From the NCBI RefSeq assembly GCF_000478275.1, contig NZ_ASJB01000099.1, forward strand, positions 1-64,000: a stretch of 64,000 nucleotides of DNA, in the 5' to 3' direction. Numbering within the stretch: position 1 is the first letter of the stretch; each line of letters begins with the position of its first letter. Shown here one piece after another: positions 41,073-48,769 of the stretch. This DNA comes from Amycolatopsis orientalis DSM 40040 = KCTC 9412 (GTDB lineage: Bacteria > Actinomycetota > Actinomycetes > Mycobacteriales > Pseudonocardiaceae). The notes beneath the pieces are model-generated. The model was not told where the DNA came from. It was given only the letters and a program-made list of their open reading frames with translations, and made no database searches. The position numbers and the translations under genes are program-made.

Positions 41073-41117
41073 AGCCTAAAACCGTTGTTCGGGAAGGGAT
41101 ACCCCTATCGCCCCCTT
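41073..41117 (-). promoter_or_regulatory. Candidate promoter of the adenylating enzyme-AT-PKS1 operon with TAGGGG box
   Basis: On the minus strand a TAGGGG box (41102-41107) abuts a -35-like TATCCC (41096-41101); TAGGCT (41073-41078) follows after 17 bp as -10. A degenerate partner, AAGGGG (41112-41117), lies 10 bp upstream, the same offset as at PKS2. The operon start codon is about 80 bp downstream. Confidence 0.5.
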
Positions 41118-41166
41118 CACCCCGCACCCCGCCCCAACCCCTGTCCCGCGACCGGGACCGGCCGGT

Positions 41167-42672
41167 TCAGGCGATATGGCGCATGCGCTCCCAGAGCCGC
41201 GGCCAGCTGTCCAGCGGTCTGTCGCAGATCCACAGCGGAATGTCCAGCGCCAGGTTCTTCAGTCCGTTGTAAGCGTTCCCGGTGGTGCCCGCCGGTCGCA
41301 CCGAGCCGAAGTACTTCCCCAGTTCGCCGGGATCGGACCCGGCGAACAACACCGACGTCGTGTTCTCCGGCGGTACACCGAAGTACGCGTAGCCACGGTG
41401 CGCGCTGTAGACGGCGAGCTCCGGCGCGAACTTGTACAGGGCACCGGCCTGGGCGTAGTCCGCGGTGAGCACGACCGTGCCGGGCGGCATCGTCCGCCGC
41501 GTCCGCTCGACGGCGCCCGCGAATTCCGGCCATCCCACGGTCTGCGCCGATTCGGCGGGCCCCTGAGGGGAACTCGCCAAGGAGGCGACCGGATAGATCG
41601 GGAGCATCAACGCGGCGGCCAGCGCGGCCGAAACCGGCAGCACCGGCCAGGCCACCCACGGCACCCACCGGGTACGCGGTGACGGTCCGAGCCCGGCGGC
41701 GCCCGCGGCCAGCAACAACGGGAAGACCCCGGCCAGGTAGTCGGCGCGGCCGTTGATCGCGATGAACACCACCAGCAGGGCGACGACGGTGAAGCCGAGG
41801 AACCGCCATTGCCGCAGCCGATCCGACCACAACAGCCGTCCCGCGCCGAACAGGAGCAGCAACGCGGGCAGCCCGGCCAGCGAAAGCAGCGTCGGCAGGT
41901 AGCCGACCCGGCCGCCGGTGGCTTCGGCGCTCTGCGCGATCGCTTCGCTCATCTCGATCTGCGGCCAGCCGTTCGCCGCCTGCCAAAGCACGGTCGGCAG
42001 CGCGCAGACGCCCGCGATCGCGGCACCCGCCCAGAGCATCGGACGGCGCAGCAGTTCCCGCGGTCCGGCGAGCGCGACCGCCGCCACCGCGAACACCAGG
42101 AAGAACACGATCAGGTACTTGGCCTGCAACGCCACCCCGGCGGCGATCCCGAGCAGGAGCAGCAGCCGATCGTCCCTGGTGCGCACCCAGCGCACCAGCA
42201 ACAGGGTGGCCAGCGCCCAGAAGAACATGTCCACCGAGTTGGTCGCCAGCCAGTGCCCGGCCAGCAGCGTGATCGGCGCCGCGCCGTAGGCCGCCGCGGC
42301 GATCACCTGCGCCCGTCGCGCGCCGCCGAACTCGCGCGCGATCATCGCGGTGACGAACACGCCCAGCACCGCCAGCAGGATCGCCGGCAACCGCAGCACG
42401 ACCAGCGAACCGCCCGAGATCTGGTCGAGGGCCCAGGCGAGGAGCGGCACCAGCGGCGGCTGGTCGACGTAACCCCAGTCCGGATGCGCGCCCGCGGCGA
42501 GGAAGTAAAGTTCGTCCCGGTGGTAGCCGTAGGAGCCGCTGGTGACCAACAGCGCCAGTCCCACGACGGCGACCACGATCGCGACCGGTGCCCGGGCGAA
42601 CACCGGTCGGCGATCCGCGTCGACATCCTGGACCTCGTCCGCCGTCGAGATCGCCGAAACGCTCTGCTCCAC
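41167..42672 (-). CDS. GT39-family polytopic membrane glycosyltransferase-like protein
   Basis: 501 residues from a GTG at 42672 preceded by GGGGGAT; longer in-frame starts run into the divergent P450 leader and lack support. After a short cytosolic stretch there is a first membrane segment and then the GT39/ArnT-type signature YHRDELYFLAAG...YVDQPPLVPLLA with acidic residues in the first outer loop. About ten hydrophobic helices follow, and the C-terminal 120 residues are soluble (TADYAQAGALYKF). Family members transfer sugars from polyprenyl-phosphate carriers on the outer face of the membrane. It points away from the P450 and follows the adenylating-enzyme promoter region on the same strand. 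A role in decorating the polyketide is possible but unproven; cell-wall glycosylation is equally likely. Confidence 0.8.
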   Translation of the reverse strand: MEQSVSAISTADEVQDVDADRRPVFARAPVAIVVAVVGLALLVTSGSYGYHRDELYFLAAGAHPDWGYVDQPPLVPLLAWALDQISGGSLVVLRLPAILLAVLGVFVTAMIAREFGGARRAQVIAAAAYGAAPITLLAGHWLATNSVDMFFWALATLLLVRWVRTRDDRLLLLLGIAAGVALQAKYLIVFFLVFAVAAVALAGPRELLRRPMLWAGAAIAGVCALPTVLWQAANGWPQIEMSEAIAQSAEATGGRVGYLPTLLSLAGLPALLLLFGAGRLLWSDRLRQWRFLGFTVVALLVVFIAINGRADYLAGVFPLLLAAGAAGLGPSPRTRWVPWVAWPVLPVSAALAAALMLPIYPVASLASSPQGPAESAQTVGWPEFAGAVERTRRTMPPGTVVLTADYAQAGALYKFAPELAVYSAHRGYAYFGVPPENTTSVLFAGSDPGELGKYFGSVRPAGTTGNAYNGLKNLALDIPLWICDRPLDSWPRLWERMRHIA

Positions 42673-42777
42673 TGAGATCCCCCACCGCGCTGGCCCCGGG
42701 GTTCCCGGGCGACTTCGCCCGACCGTACTGTCGGGCGCGCTCCTTCCTCTACCGCGGGAAAGTGTTCTGGGGCCGCG

Positions 42778-42796
42778 TAGGGGATGGCTAGGGGTT
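42778..42796 (+). promoter_or_regulatory. Paired TAGGGG boxes upstream of the P450 gene
   Basis: Two TAGGGG boxes (42778-42783 and 42789-42794) lie 11 bp apart, oriented toward the P450, whose ATG is 80 bp downstream. A -35-like TTCGTC follows at once (42795-42800). I see no convincing -10 at the expected distance, so the promoter itself is less clear than at the other sites. Confidence 0.45.
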
Positions 42797-42874
42797 CGTC
42801 CCGGCACGGCGGGGAAGACTTCCGTGGAACGATTGCGGTCACTGGTTGTTCCCGTTTCGCGGAGAGGACTTTCC

Positions 42875-44140
42875 ATGGTGACCGCCACCCAGAGCCGCGT
42901 CGGTGATTTCCGGCTGGGCACGACCCTGCTCGCCGCCAAGGCGCTGGTCCGGCTCAGCGGGGTGCTCGGCGATCCGTTCGCGGATCTGTTGCGCGGCCAA
43001 GAGAATCCATACCCGGTGCATCAGCGGGTCCGGGAGCTCGGGCCGCTGCACCGCAGCAAACTCGGGCCGTGGCTCACCGCCAGCCATCCGCTGATCGACT
43101 CGATCCTCCGCGACAAACGCTTCGGAATCCGTACCACCGATGGAAAACTGATGAACGGTGGACTCAAGGACGCGCCGAAGCTGGATGTGTCCTTCCTGGA
43201 GCTGGACCCGCCGGACCACGGCAGACTGCGCCGCCTGGTCGCGCCCTCGTTCGGCCCGCGCACGATCGAGCGGTTCCGGCCCGCCGTCGAACGCGCCTGC
43301 GAGGAGCTGCTCGACGAGCTGGAGCGCGAGGAGACCTTCGACCTGATGTCCGGGTTCGCCACCCGGCTGCCGCTGGTCGTGATCGGCCAGTTGCTCGGCA
43401 TCGGCGAAGAACGCTGGACGGACTTCCTGCGCCATGGCGCGGTGATCGGCGCGACGCTCGACGGCGTCAGCTCGGTGAAGTTCGCCAAGCAGCTGCGTAT
43501 TTCCATCCAGGAACTCACGGTCCTTTTCGGCGAGCTGATCGACCAGCGGCGGGCCGAGCCCCGCGACGATCTGACCACCAGTCTCGTTCAGGCGAGGGCC
43601 GAGGAGAAGCTGACCGCCGAGGAACTGGTCAACATCTTCGGCCTGCTGGCCATCGCGGGTTCCGAGACCACGGCGAACCTGATCGGCAACGGCACGCTCG
43701 CGCTGCTGCGGCACCCCGACCAGTGGGACCAACTGCGCGAAAACCCGGACCTGGCGGCGAAAGCCGTCGAAGAGACACTGCGCTACGAGTCGCCGGTGCA
43801 GCAGTCACAACGGTTGCCGCACGAGGACGTCGAGCTGAACGGCAAGGTCATTCCCGCGGACACCCAGGTGGTGCTGCTGATCGGCGCGGCGAATCGCGAT
43901 CCCGAGGTCTACACCGAACCGGACCGATTCGACCTCAACCGCACGGACGGCCCGGACCACCTGTCCTTCTCCAGCGGCATCCACTACTGCATCGGCGCGC
44001 CGCTGGCCCGGCTGGAGGGAGAGGTGGCGTTCCAGGCCCTCGCCGCCCGGATGCCGAAGCTGAAGCTGGCGGGTGAGCCGAAAGTACGCCGGTCGTTGGT
44101 GATCCGCGGCCTGCGGACCCTGCCGCTGAGCGGGTCGTGA
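42875..44140 (+). CDS. Cytochrome P450 (CYP107-like class)
   Basis: 421 residues from ATG 42875, with GGAGAGG eight bases upstream; the longer frame back to 42542 lies over the divergent gene and is rejected. The I-helix oxygen-activation motif AGSETT, the K-helix ETLR and the haem-binding loop FSSGIHYCIGAPLAR with the ligand Cys are intact, so a functional soluble bacterial P450 is expected. Such enzymes hydroxylate or epoxidise finished polyketides. The TAGGGG pair in front of it links it to the PKS genes. It ends in a convergent gap that holds two palindromes. Confidence 0.95.
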   Translation: MVTATQSRVGDFRLGTTLLAAKALVRLSGVLGDPFADLLRGQENPYPVHQRVRELGPLHRSKLGPWLTASHPLIDSILRDKRFGIRTTDGKLMNGGLKDAPKLDVSFLELDPPDHGRLRRLVAPSFGPRTIERFRPAVERACEELLDELEREETFDLMSGFATRLPLVVIGQLLGIGEERWTDFLRHGAVIGATLDGVSSVKFAKQLRISIQELTVLFGELIDQRRAEPRDDLTTSLVQARAEEKLTAEELVNIFGLLAIAGSETTANLIGNGTLALLRHPDQWDQLRENPDLAAKAVEETLRYESPVQQSQRLPHEDVELNGKVIPADTQVVLLIGAANRDPEVYTEPDRFDLNRTDGPDHLSFSSGIHYCIGAPLARLEGEVAFQALAARMPKLKLAGEPKVRRSLVIRGLRTLPLSGS

Positions 44141-44164
44141 GGCGTCACGCAGGGTGAGAGGGTT

Positions 44165-44213
44165 CGAGTGTGGAGGATTTGGGACGTTCAACGTCCCAAA
44201 TCCTCCACGCTCG
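44165..44213. terminator. 24-bp-arm palindrome between convergent genes
   Basis: Arms 44165-44188 and 44190-44213 pair with a single G/T mismatch around one central base (core gggacgtt-C-aacgtccc). It stands 24 bases after the P450 stop and is followed by a second, shorter palindrome, so it probably blocks transcription from both sides. Confidence 0.6.
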
Positions 44214-44271
44214 CGGGTGCGCCGGGTTCCGATACCGACTTTGCCGGGACCCTGACCTCGATGGTGGGCAA

Positions 44272-44294
44272 GGTGTGAAGGACTCCTTCACACC
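44272..44294. terminator. 11-bp palindrome overlapping the ABC permease stop
   Basis: Arms ggtgtgaagga (44272-44282) and its exact complement (44284-44294) flank one base. The right arm includes the stop codon of the permease gene on the minus strand. Confidence 0.5.
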
Positions 44295-45844
44295 CCCTGG
44301 CGCACCACCTTGAACAGCTCCGGACCGCGGCGCTCGAACCGTAGGTACGCCTGACGACCGCACTGCCACCACATCAGCACACCCACACCCACCCCGACAG
44401 GCACGGCCAGCCAGCTGAGCACGGCGCTGTCCTCGGCCAGGCCCAGGATCAGCAACGCGGTCGACGGTCCGATCGCGGTGAGCAGCAGCGGGACGAGGCT
44501 CAGCTGGAGGTAGTGCGGGTTGGTGCCCGAGGTGAACGGGTTGCTGTCGGAGTTCTGCGGCACCGGGTACGCGGCGATCACCGAGAGCAGCACCACCGAG
44601 CCCGCGCAGCCACCGATGCCCGCGGGCAGGAGCGCGAGCACCCACGGCCAAGCCCAGTCCAGTCCACTGAAGACGGTGAAGCCCACGGTGAGCGCGATAC
44701 AGAACGGCGCCACCACGAGCGCCCACGCCAGCTGACGGCCACGGACGTCGGCCCGCGCGGAATCGGGCGCCACCAGGGTGTGCCACATACCGCCACCGTC
44801 GAGCCCGTAGAGGTTCGAAGTCTCCGCGCAGGCGAGGCCCAGTACGAACAGTCCGGCGAACGGCAGCAACAGCTCGGCGCCGCTCAACGCCGGCACCACC
44901 GCGCCCGGGAGCGCGGCCAGCGAGGTGACCAGCACCGCCCGGCGACGCGCGTCGCGGCCCCAGGTGAGCAGTTCCTTCTGGACGACGCCGCCCAGCGGGG
45001 TCGCCGGCAGGACCCGGACCAGCAGCCCGTCGGATCCGGCCCGGCGGCTGCGGCCGGTCGCGGCCCTGGCCGTGATCCGGCGCTCGATCAGCGGCGCCCA
45101 CGCGAGCAGAAGCAGCGCGATCAGCACCGCGAGTCCGAGCAACGCGCCGAGCGCGATCGGCCAGTCGGCCCGTGCCGCCGCCTCGACCGCCGCCATCCCC
45201 CAGCCCGACGGCAGCAGGTGCAGCAGCGTGGAGAACCCCGGCGCGTTCCCGCGCACGATCTCCGGGCCGAGTGACTGGATCGGGTACCGCAACAGGAAGC
45301 CGCACACGCAGAGTGCCGCGACCAGCAGCAGCGCCAGATCCCGCCCCCGGCGTGATCGCAGCGCGGCACCGAGGGCGGCGAGGACCACCCGGGAGGCGAG
45401 GACGAAGAACGCCGTCTGCAGCAGCAGTGCCGGAATGGCGACCAGCGTCGCGGCGGCCCCGAGACCGGCGCCGAACACCACCAGCGCGACCCCCGCGAGG
45501 AGGGTGACCAGCGCTCCGCCGCCGACGAAGGCGACCCCGAGCAGTCCGGTCGCCAGCTGCCGGGAGGTCATCGGGAACAGCACGAAATGCTCCGGGCGCA
45601 GGGTCTCGTCCCCGCCGCCGGAAAGCAGCGGCACGATGATCCAGCCGACGAACCAGGCCAGGAACGCCAGGCCGAGCAGGTCCGCGGTGATCTCGTCGGT
45701 GTCGAGGCCGACCGCCGCCAGCCCGATGGTGAGCGCGGCGCCGAGCAGGCCGAGCAGCAGTTTGGCGATGCTGGTGATCGCCTGCTCCGGCCGGAAGGAA
45801 TGCGCCAGTACCCGCAGGCGCATCCGGATCAGGACGACAGCCAC
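44288..45844 (-). CDS. ABC transporter membrane protein (ABC-2 type exporter)
   Basis: About 518 residues from a GTG at 45844 that overlaps the ATPase gene by 16 bases; ATG 45823 is an alternative. The longer frame to 45985 translates into Arg/Gly-rich noise from inside the ATPase gene. About twelve hydrophobic segments span the whole length, separated by a cytosolic region rich in Arg (SRRAGSDGLLVR). No ATP-binding motif is present, so it depends on the ATPase encoded just upstream. The pair forms an exporter, perhaps for self-resistance or product release, but nothing in the sequence ties it to the polyketide, and no TAGGGG box precedes it. Confidence 0.85.
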   Translation of the reverse strand: MAVVLIRMRLRVLAHSFRPEQAITSIAKLLLGLLGAALTIGLAAVGLDTDEITADLLGLAFLAWFVGWIIVPLLSGGGDETLRPEHFVLFPMTSRQLATGLLGVAFVGGGALVTLLAGVALVVFGAGLGAAATLVAIPALLLQTAFFVLASRVVLAALGAALRSRRGRDLALLLVAALCVCGFLLRYPIQSLGPEIVRGNAPGFSTLLHLLPSGWGMAAVEAAARADWPIALGALLGLAVLIALLLLAWAPLIERRITARAATGRSRRAGSDGLLVRVLPATPLGGVVQKELLTWGRDARRRAVLVTSLAALPGAVVPALSGAELLLPFAGLFVLGLACAETSNLYGLDGGGMWHTLVAPDSARADVRGRQLAWALVVAPFCIALTVGFTVFSGLDWAWPWVLALLPAGIGGCAGSVVLLSVIAAYPVPQNSDSNPFTSGTNPHYLQLSLVPLLLTAIGPSTALLILGLAEDSAVLSWLAVPVGVGVGVLMWWQCGRQAYLRFERRGPELFKVVRQGV

Positions 45845-46626
45845 GCGAGCCCCTCCGCCCCTTCGGTGTGCCCGCCGACCAGCGCGACGAACGCCTGCTC
45901 GAGACCCTGTTCGCCGCCCCGTACCTCGTCCACCGGCCCGGCCGCGACCACCTTGCCGTCCGACATCACGCCGACGTGGTCGCACATCAGCTCCACCAGC
46001 GCCATCACGTGACTGGACAGCACCACCGCGCCGCCCGCGGCGACGAACCGGTTGAGGATGACCCGGATGGTGGCCGCCGACACCGGGTCCACCGCCTCGA
46101 ACGGCTCGTCGAGCACCAGCAGCTTCGGGGCGTGCAGCAACGCGTTGGCCAGGCCGATCTTCTTCCGCATACCCGCGGAGTAGTCCACGATCAGCGTCCG
46201 CTCCGCCTCGGCCAGCCCCATCACCTGCAGCAGCTCGGCGGCCCGCGAGTTGGCGGTCTCCCGGTCAAGGCCACGCAGGAGACCGCTGTAGACCAGCAGC
46301 TCACGGCCGGTGAGCCGCTCGGGCACGGACAGGCCGTCCGGCAGCACCCCGATCAGCGCCTTGGCCTTGGCGGGCTCACGCCACACGTCCACGCCGAAGA
46401 TCCGCACCGAGCCGGCGTCCGGTCGCAACAGGCCCACGGCCATGGACAGGGTGGTGGTCTTCCCGGCGCCGTTCGGCCCGACCAGGCCGAAGAACGAGCC
46501 GCGGCGGACGGTGAGCTCGGCCGAGTCGACCGCGACCTTGTCACCGAACACTTTCCGCAGCCCGGAGATCTCCAGCGGGGCCGAGGCGTCATCGGTCGTC
46601 ACGGGGGCCGTTGTCGCTTCTCGCAC
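45829..46626 (-). CDS. ABC transporter ATP-binding protein
   Basis: About 265 residues from a GTG at 46626 (a TTG at 46668 would add 14 residues; no strong ribosome site favours either). Motifs are complete: Walker A GPNGAGKTTT, signature DYSAGMRKKIGLA (a variant of LSGGQ in which the first positions read YSAGM), Walker B LLVLDEPFEAVD, and the switch His in LSSHVMALVE. This is the DrrA/CcmA type that drives two-component exporters. It overlaps the permease gene and is divergent from the lipoprotein gene at 46814. Confidence 0.9.
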   Translation of the reverse strand: MREATTAPVTTDDASAPLEISGLRKVFGDKVAVDSAELTVRRGSFFGLVGPNGAGKTTTLSMAVGLLRPDAGSVRIFGVDVWREPAKAKALIGVLPDGLSVPERLTGRELLVYSGLLRGLDRETANSRAAELLQVMGLAEAERTLIVDYSAGMRKKIGLANALLHAPKLLVLDEPFEAVDPVSAATIRVILNRFVAAGGAVVLSSHVMALVELMCDHVGVMSDGKVVAAGPVDEVRGGEQGLEQAFVALVGGHTEGAEGLAWLSS

Positions 46627-46813
46627 CGCTCGATTGGAGCACAGCCCGCCGCCGCACACCCTCGTCAATCGGTACCAGGCTCGTCAGTCGCCTCCTCCCT
46701 TTTGATGAGGCGGATATCCCTCTCTACGCCGATCGTCAGGAGATGCGGAGATCAATAGCATCGGTGCAATCAGATCATTATGTCCGTTTTTCCGGCTGCG
46801 GCGGAGGGTGCAG

Positions 46814-47194
46814 ATGACCGCGCGAATGGCTCGGAAGTGCTCGTTACTGCTGGTCACGTTGCTTGTCCTGGCAACCGGTTGCAAAGAGACCGACCAGGCC
46901 CAGGCCACGACCGGCAAGGCGAAGGCGTGCGTGCAGGCGCTCAACCTGGCCGCCATGGTGCCGGACTACAAGAACCGCGAGCGGGACGCCGACGAGCTCC
47001 AGAGCCGGGCGGACCGGCTGCGCGATCTGGCCGGGAAGGTCTCCGACAAGGAGGTCGGCGGGGCCGTCGGCGGACTGGCCGACCAGTACGCCAAGTCCCA
47101 GAGGAACAAGCGCGAGACGGTCGAGACGTTCGCCAACTGGGTCCGTGACACCGTCCGCAACATCGACAAGCTCAAACAGGTGTGCATCTCATGA
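46814..47194 (+). CDS. Small predicted lipoprotein, helical
   Basis: 126 residues from ATG 46814, chosen because GGAGGG lies five bases upstream. The N-terminus is a lipoprotein signal (basic MTARMARK, hydrophobic core, lipobox LATGC). The mature part is charged and probably coiled-coil (DADELQSRADRLRDLAGKV), with two Cys that may pair. No enzyme motif is visible and I do not recognise the family. It overlaps the DUF418 gene by four bases (ATGA), so the two are translated together and probably act together at the membrane. Confidence 0.75.
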   Translation: MTARMARKCSLLLVTLLVLATGCKETDQAQATTGKAKACVQALNLAAMVPDYKNRERDADELQSRADRLRDLAGKVSDKEVGGAVGGLADQYAKSQRNKRETVETFANWVRDTVRNIDKLKQVCIS

Positions 47195-48381
47195 ACACCG
47201 GTGGCGCGACTGGCTCAGGCACCCGCCTGATACACGTGGACGCGCTCCGCGGGTTCGCCCTGCTGGGCATTCTCGCCGTGAACATGGCCTTGTTCTCCTC
47301 CGGTTTCGCCTTCACCGGAATCGCGGACCCGACATTCGATTCCTGGCTGGACGACGCGGTCGAGTGGACAATCTTCTTTTTGTTCACGATGAAGTTCTAT
47401 CTGCTTTTCTCCTTCCTTTTCGGATACAGCTTCACGCTGCAGATGGATTCGGCCGAACGTAGGGGTAGCCCCTTCAAGCCCGCCTTCCTCAGGCGGCTCG
47501 CGGCCCTGTTCGTCCTCGGCATCGCGCACGCCGTGCTGCTGTTCCCCGGTGACATATTGGCGACATACGCCGTTCTCGGTCTGATTTTGCTCGCTGTCCG
47601 TAACATCCGCCCACGGACAGCGATGGCGATCGCGGGTCTGCTGACCGTCGCCACCACGGTCGCGATGGTGCTGGTCGGCCTATCCGGGGCGATCGCCACG
47701 GACCCGGCGTCGGCGCTCATCGAGGGCGCCCGATCCACCGAAGCACTGCGCGGGAGCGCCGGCCAGGTGCTGTCCGAACACCTCAAGACACTGCCGTGGA
47801 GCCTCGGCACACTCGCCGTGCAGGGCCCGCTCGCCCTCGCGTCGTTCCTGATCGGATTGGCGCTGGGCAAGCACCGGGCGCTGGCGGACCCCGGCGCGCA
47901 CGGGCAGGTACTGCGGTTGCTGCAGTGGGTCGGCCTGCCGATCGGACTCTCCGGAGCACTGATCTTCGCCAGCTTCGGCGGTACCCACGACACGCTGGCC
48001 ACCGCGGTCGGTTATGCCACCGCACCCCTTCTGACCGCTGCTTATGTGGCCACGGCCCTGCGGGTCTTTCAGTCGCCGCGCCTCCGGATACCCACCGGTT
48101 TCCTGGCCGCGGGCGGCCGGATGGCCCTGACGAACTACCTCACCCAGTCGCTCGTCTGCGCCCTGATCTTCACCGGCCTCGGCGCCGGACTGATCGGCAA
48201 GCTGCGGCCGGGCACCGTACTGCTGCTGACCCTCGGGGTGTTCGTGGCCCAGCTGGTGGTGAGCAGGCTGTGGCTGCGGCTGTTCCGTTACGGCCCGGTC
48301 GAATGGCTGCTACGCGCGGTCACCTATGGCTCCTGGTCCCCGGCGTCCGCCGGGGCGCGGACCCCGAAGGTGGCCGCCTGA
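47191..48381 (+). CDS. DUF418 (YeiB-like) membrane protein
   Basis: 396 residues from ATG 47191, overlapping the stop of the lipoprotein gene. It begins with the family hallmark RLIHVDALRGFALLGIL and has about ten membrane helices, including GYSFTLQ and the C-terminal DUF418 part (GGRMALTNYLTQSL, ending near RYGPVEWLLRAVTYG). Members are acyltransferase-3-like membrane proteins of uncertain biochemical role. A lipid- or polysaccharide-modifying function is possible. The gene lies in the cluster interior but has no TAGGGG box. Confidence 0.85.
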   Translation: MNTGGATGSGTRLIHVDALRGFALLGILAVNMALFSSGFAFTGIADPTFDSWLDDAVEWTIFFLFTMKFYLLFSFLFGYSFTLQMDSAERRGSPFKPAFLRRLAALFVLGIAHAVLLFPGDILATYAVLGLILLAVRNIRPRTAMAIAGLLTVATTVAMVLVGLSGAIATDPASALIEGARSTEALRGSAGQVLSEHLKTLPWSLGTLAVQGPLALASFLIGLALGKHRALADPGAHGQVLRLLQWVGLPIGLSGALIFASFGGTHDTLATAVGYATAPLLTAAYVATALRVFQSPRLRIPTGFLAAGGRMALTNYLTQSLVCALIFTGLGAGLIGKLRPGTVLLLTLGVFVAQLVVSRLWLRLFRYGPVEWLLRAVTYGSWSPASAGARTPKVAA

Positions 48382-48523
48382 TCTCACCCTGAGGAGGTAA
48401 AAGCCTCGTTAATCCTTGGCTGCGGCGTGAGCCGCGGGCCAGTTGGCCACTAACCAACCGACTAGAGTCGGGACGAGTGGCGGTACCAGCATGCCCGCAT
48501 CCGGAAAGAACGACCCCACTCAA

Positions 48524-48547
48524 CCCCTATTCGCATAGGACCCCCTA
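48524..48547 (-). promoter_or_regulatory. TAGGGG pair upstream of the LAL regulator
   Basis: Two CCCCTA hexamers (48524-48529 and 48542-48547) read TAGGGG on the minus strand, 18 bp apart, some 220 bp ahead of the regulator start. Between them lies an inverted repeat, CCTAT-TCGC-ATAGG (48526-48539). Orientation is opposite to that seen at the other promoters, which could mean autoregulation. In the rest of the gap 48382-48769 I see no gene and no clear promoter elements. Confidence 0.4.
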
Positions 48548-48769
48548 CTCGCCCTTCCCCATAAACGCCGTTCCCGCAGCTCCATTCAGGTGAACTCACC
48601 TGAAGAAGCAGCGCTCCGCTCACCGCTACCCTGCGATCGGTCCCGGTGGGAACTGTCACCGTTACACCCGATCAGGTGGTACGGTAACTTCACTCACACG
48701 TGGATTCTGGGGAATTGGCGCTGAGTCAATGGAACGGTGATGTCACAAAAGCCCTATGGGGGGTTAACT

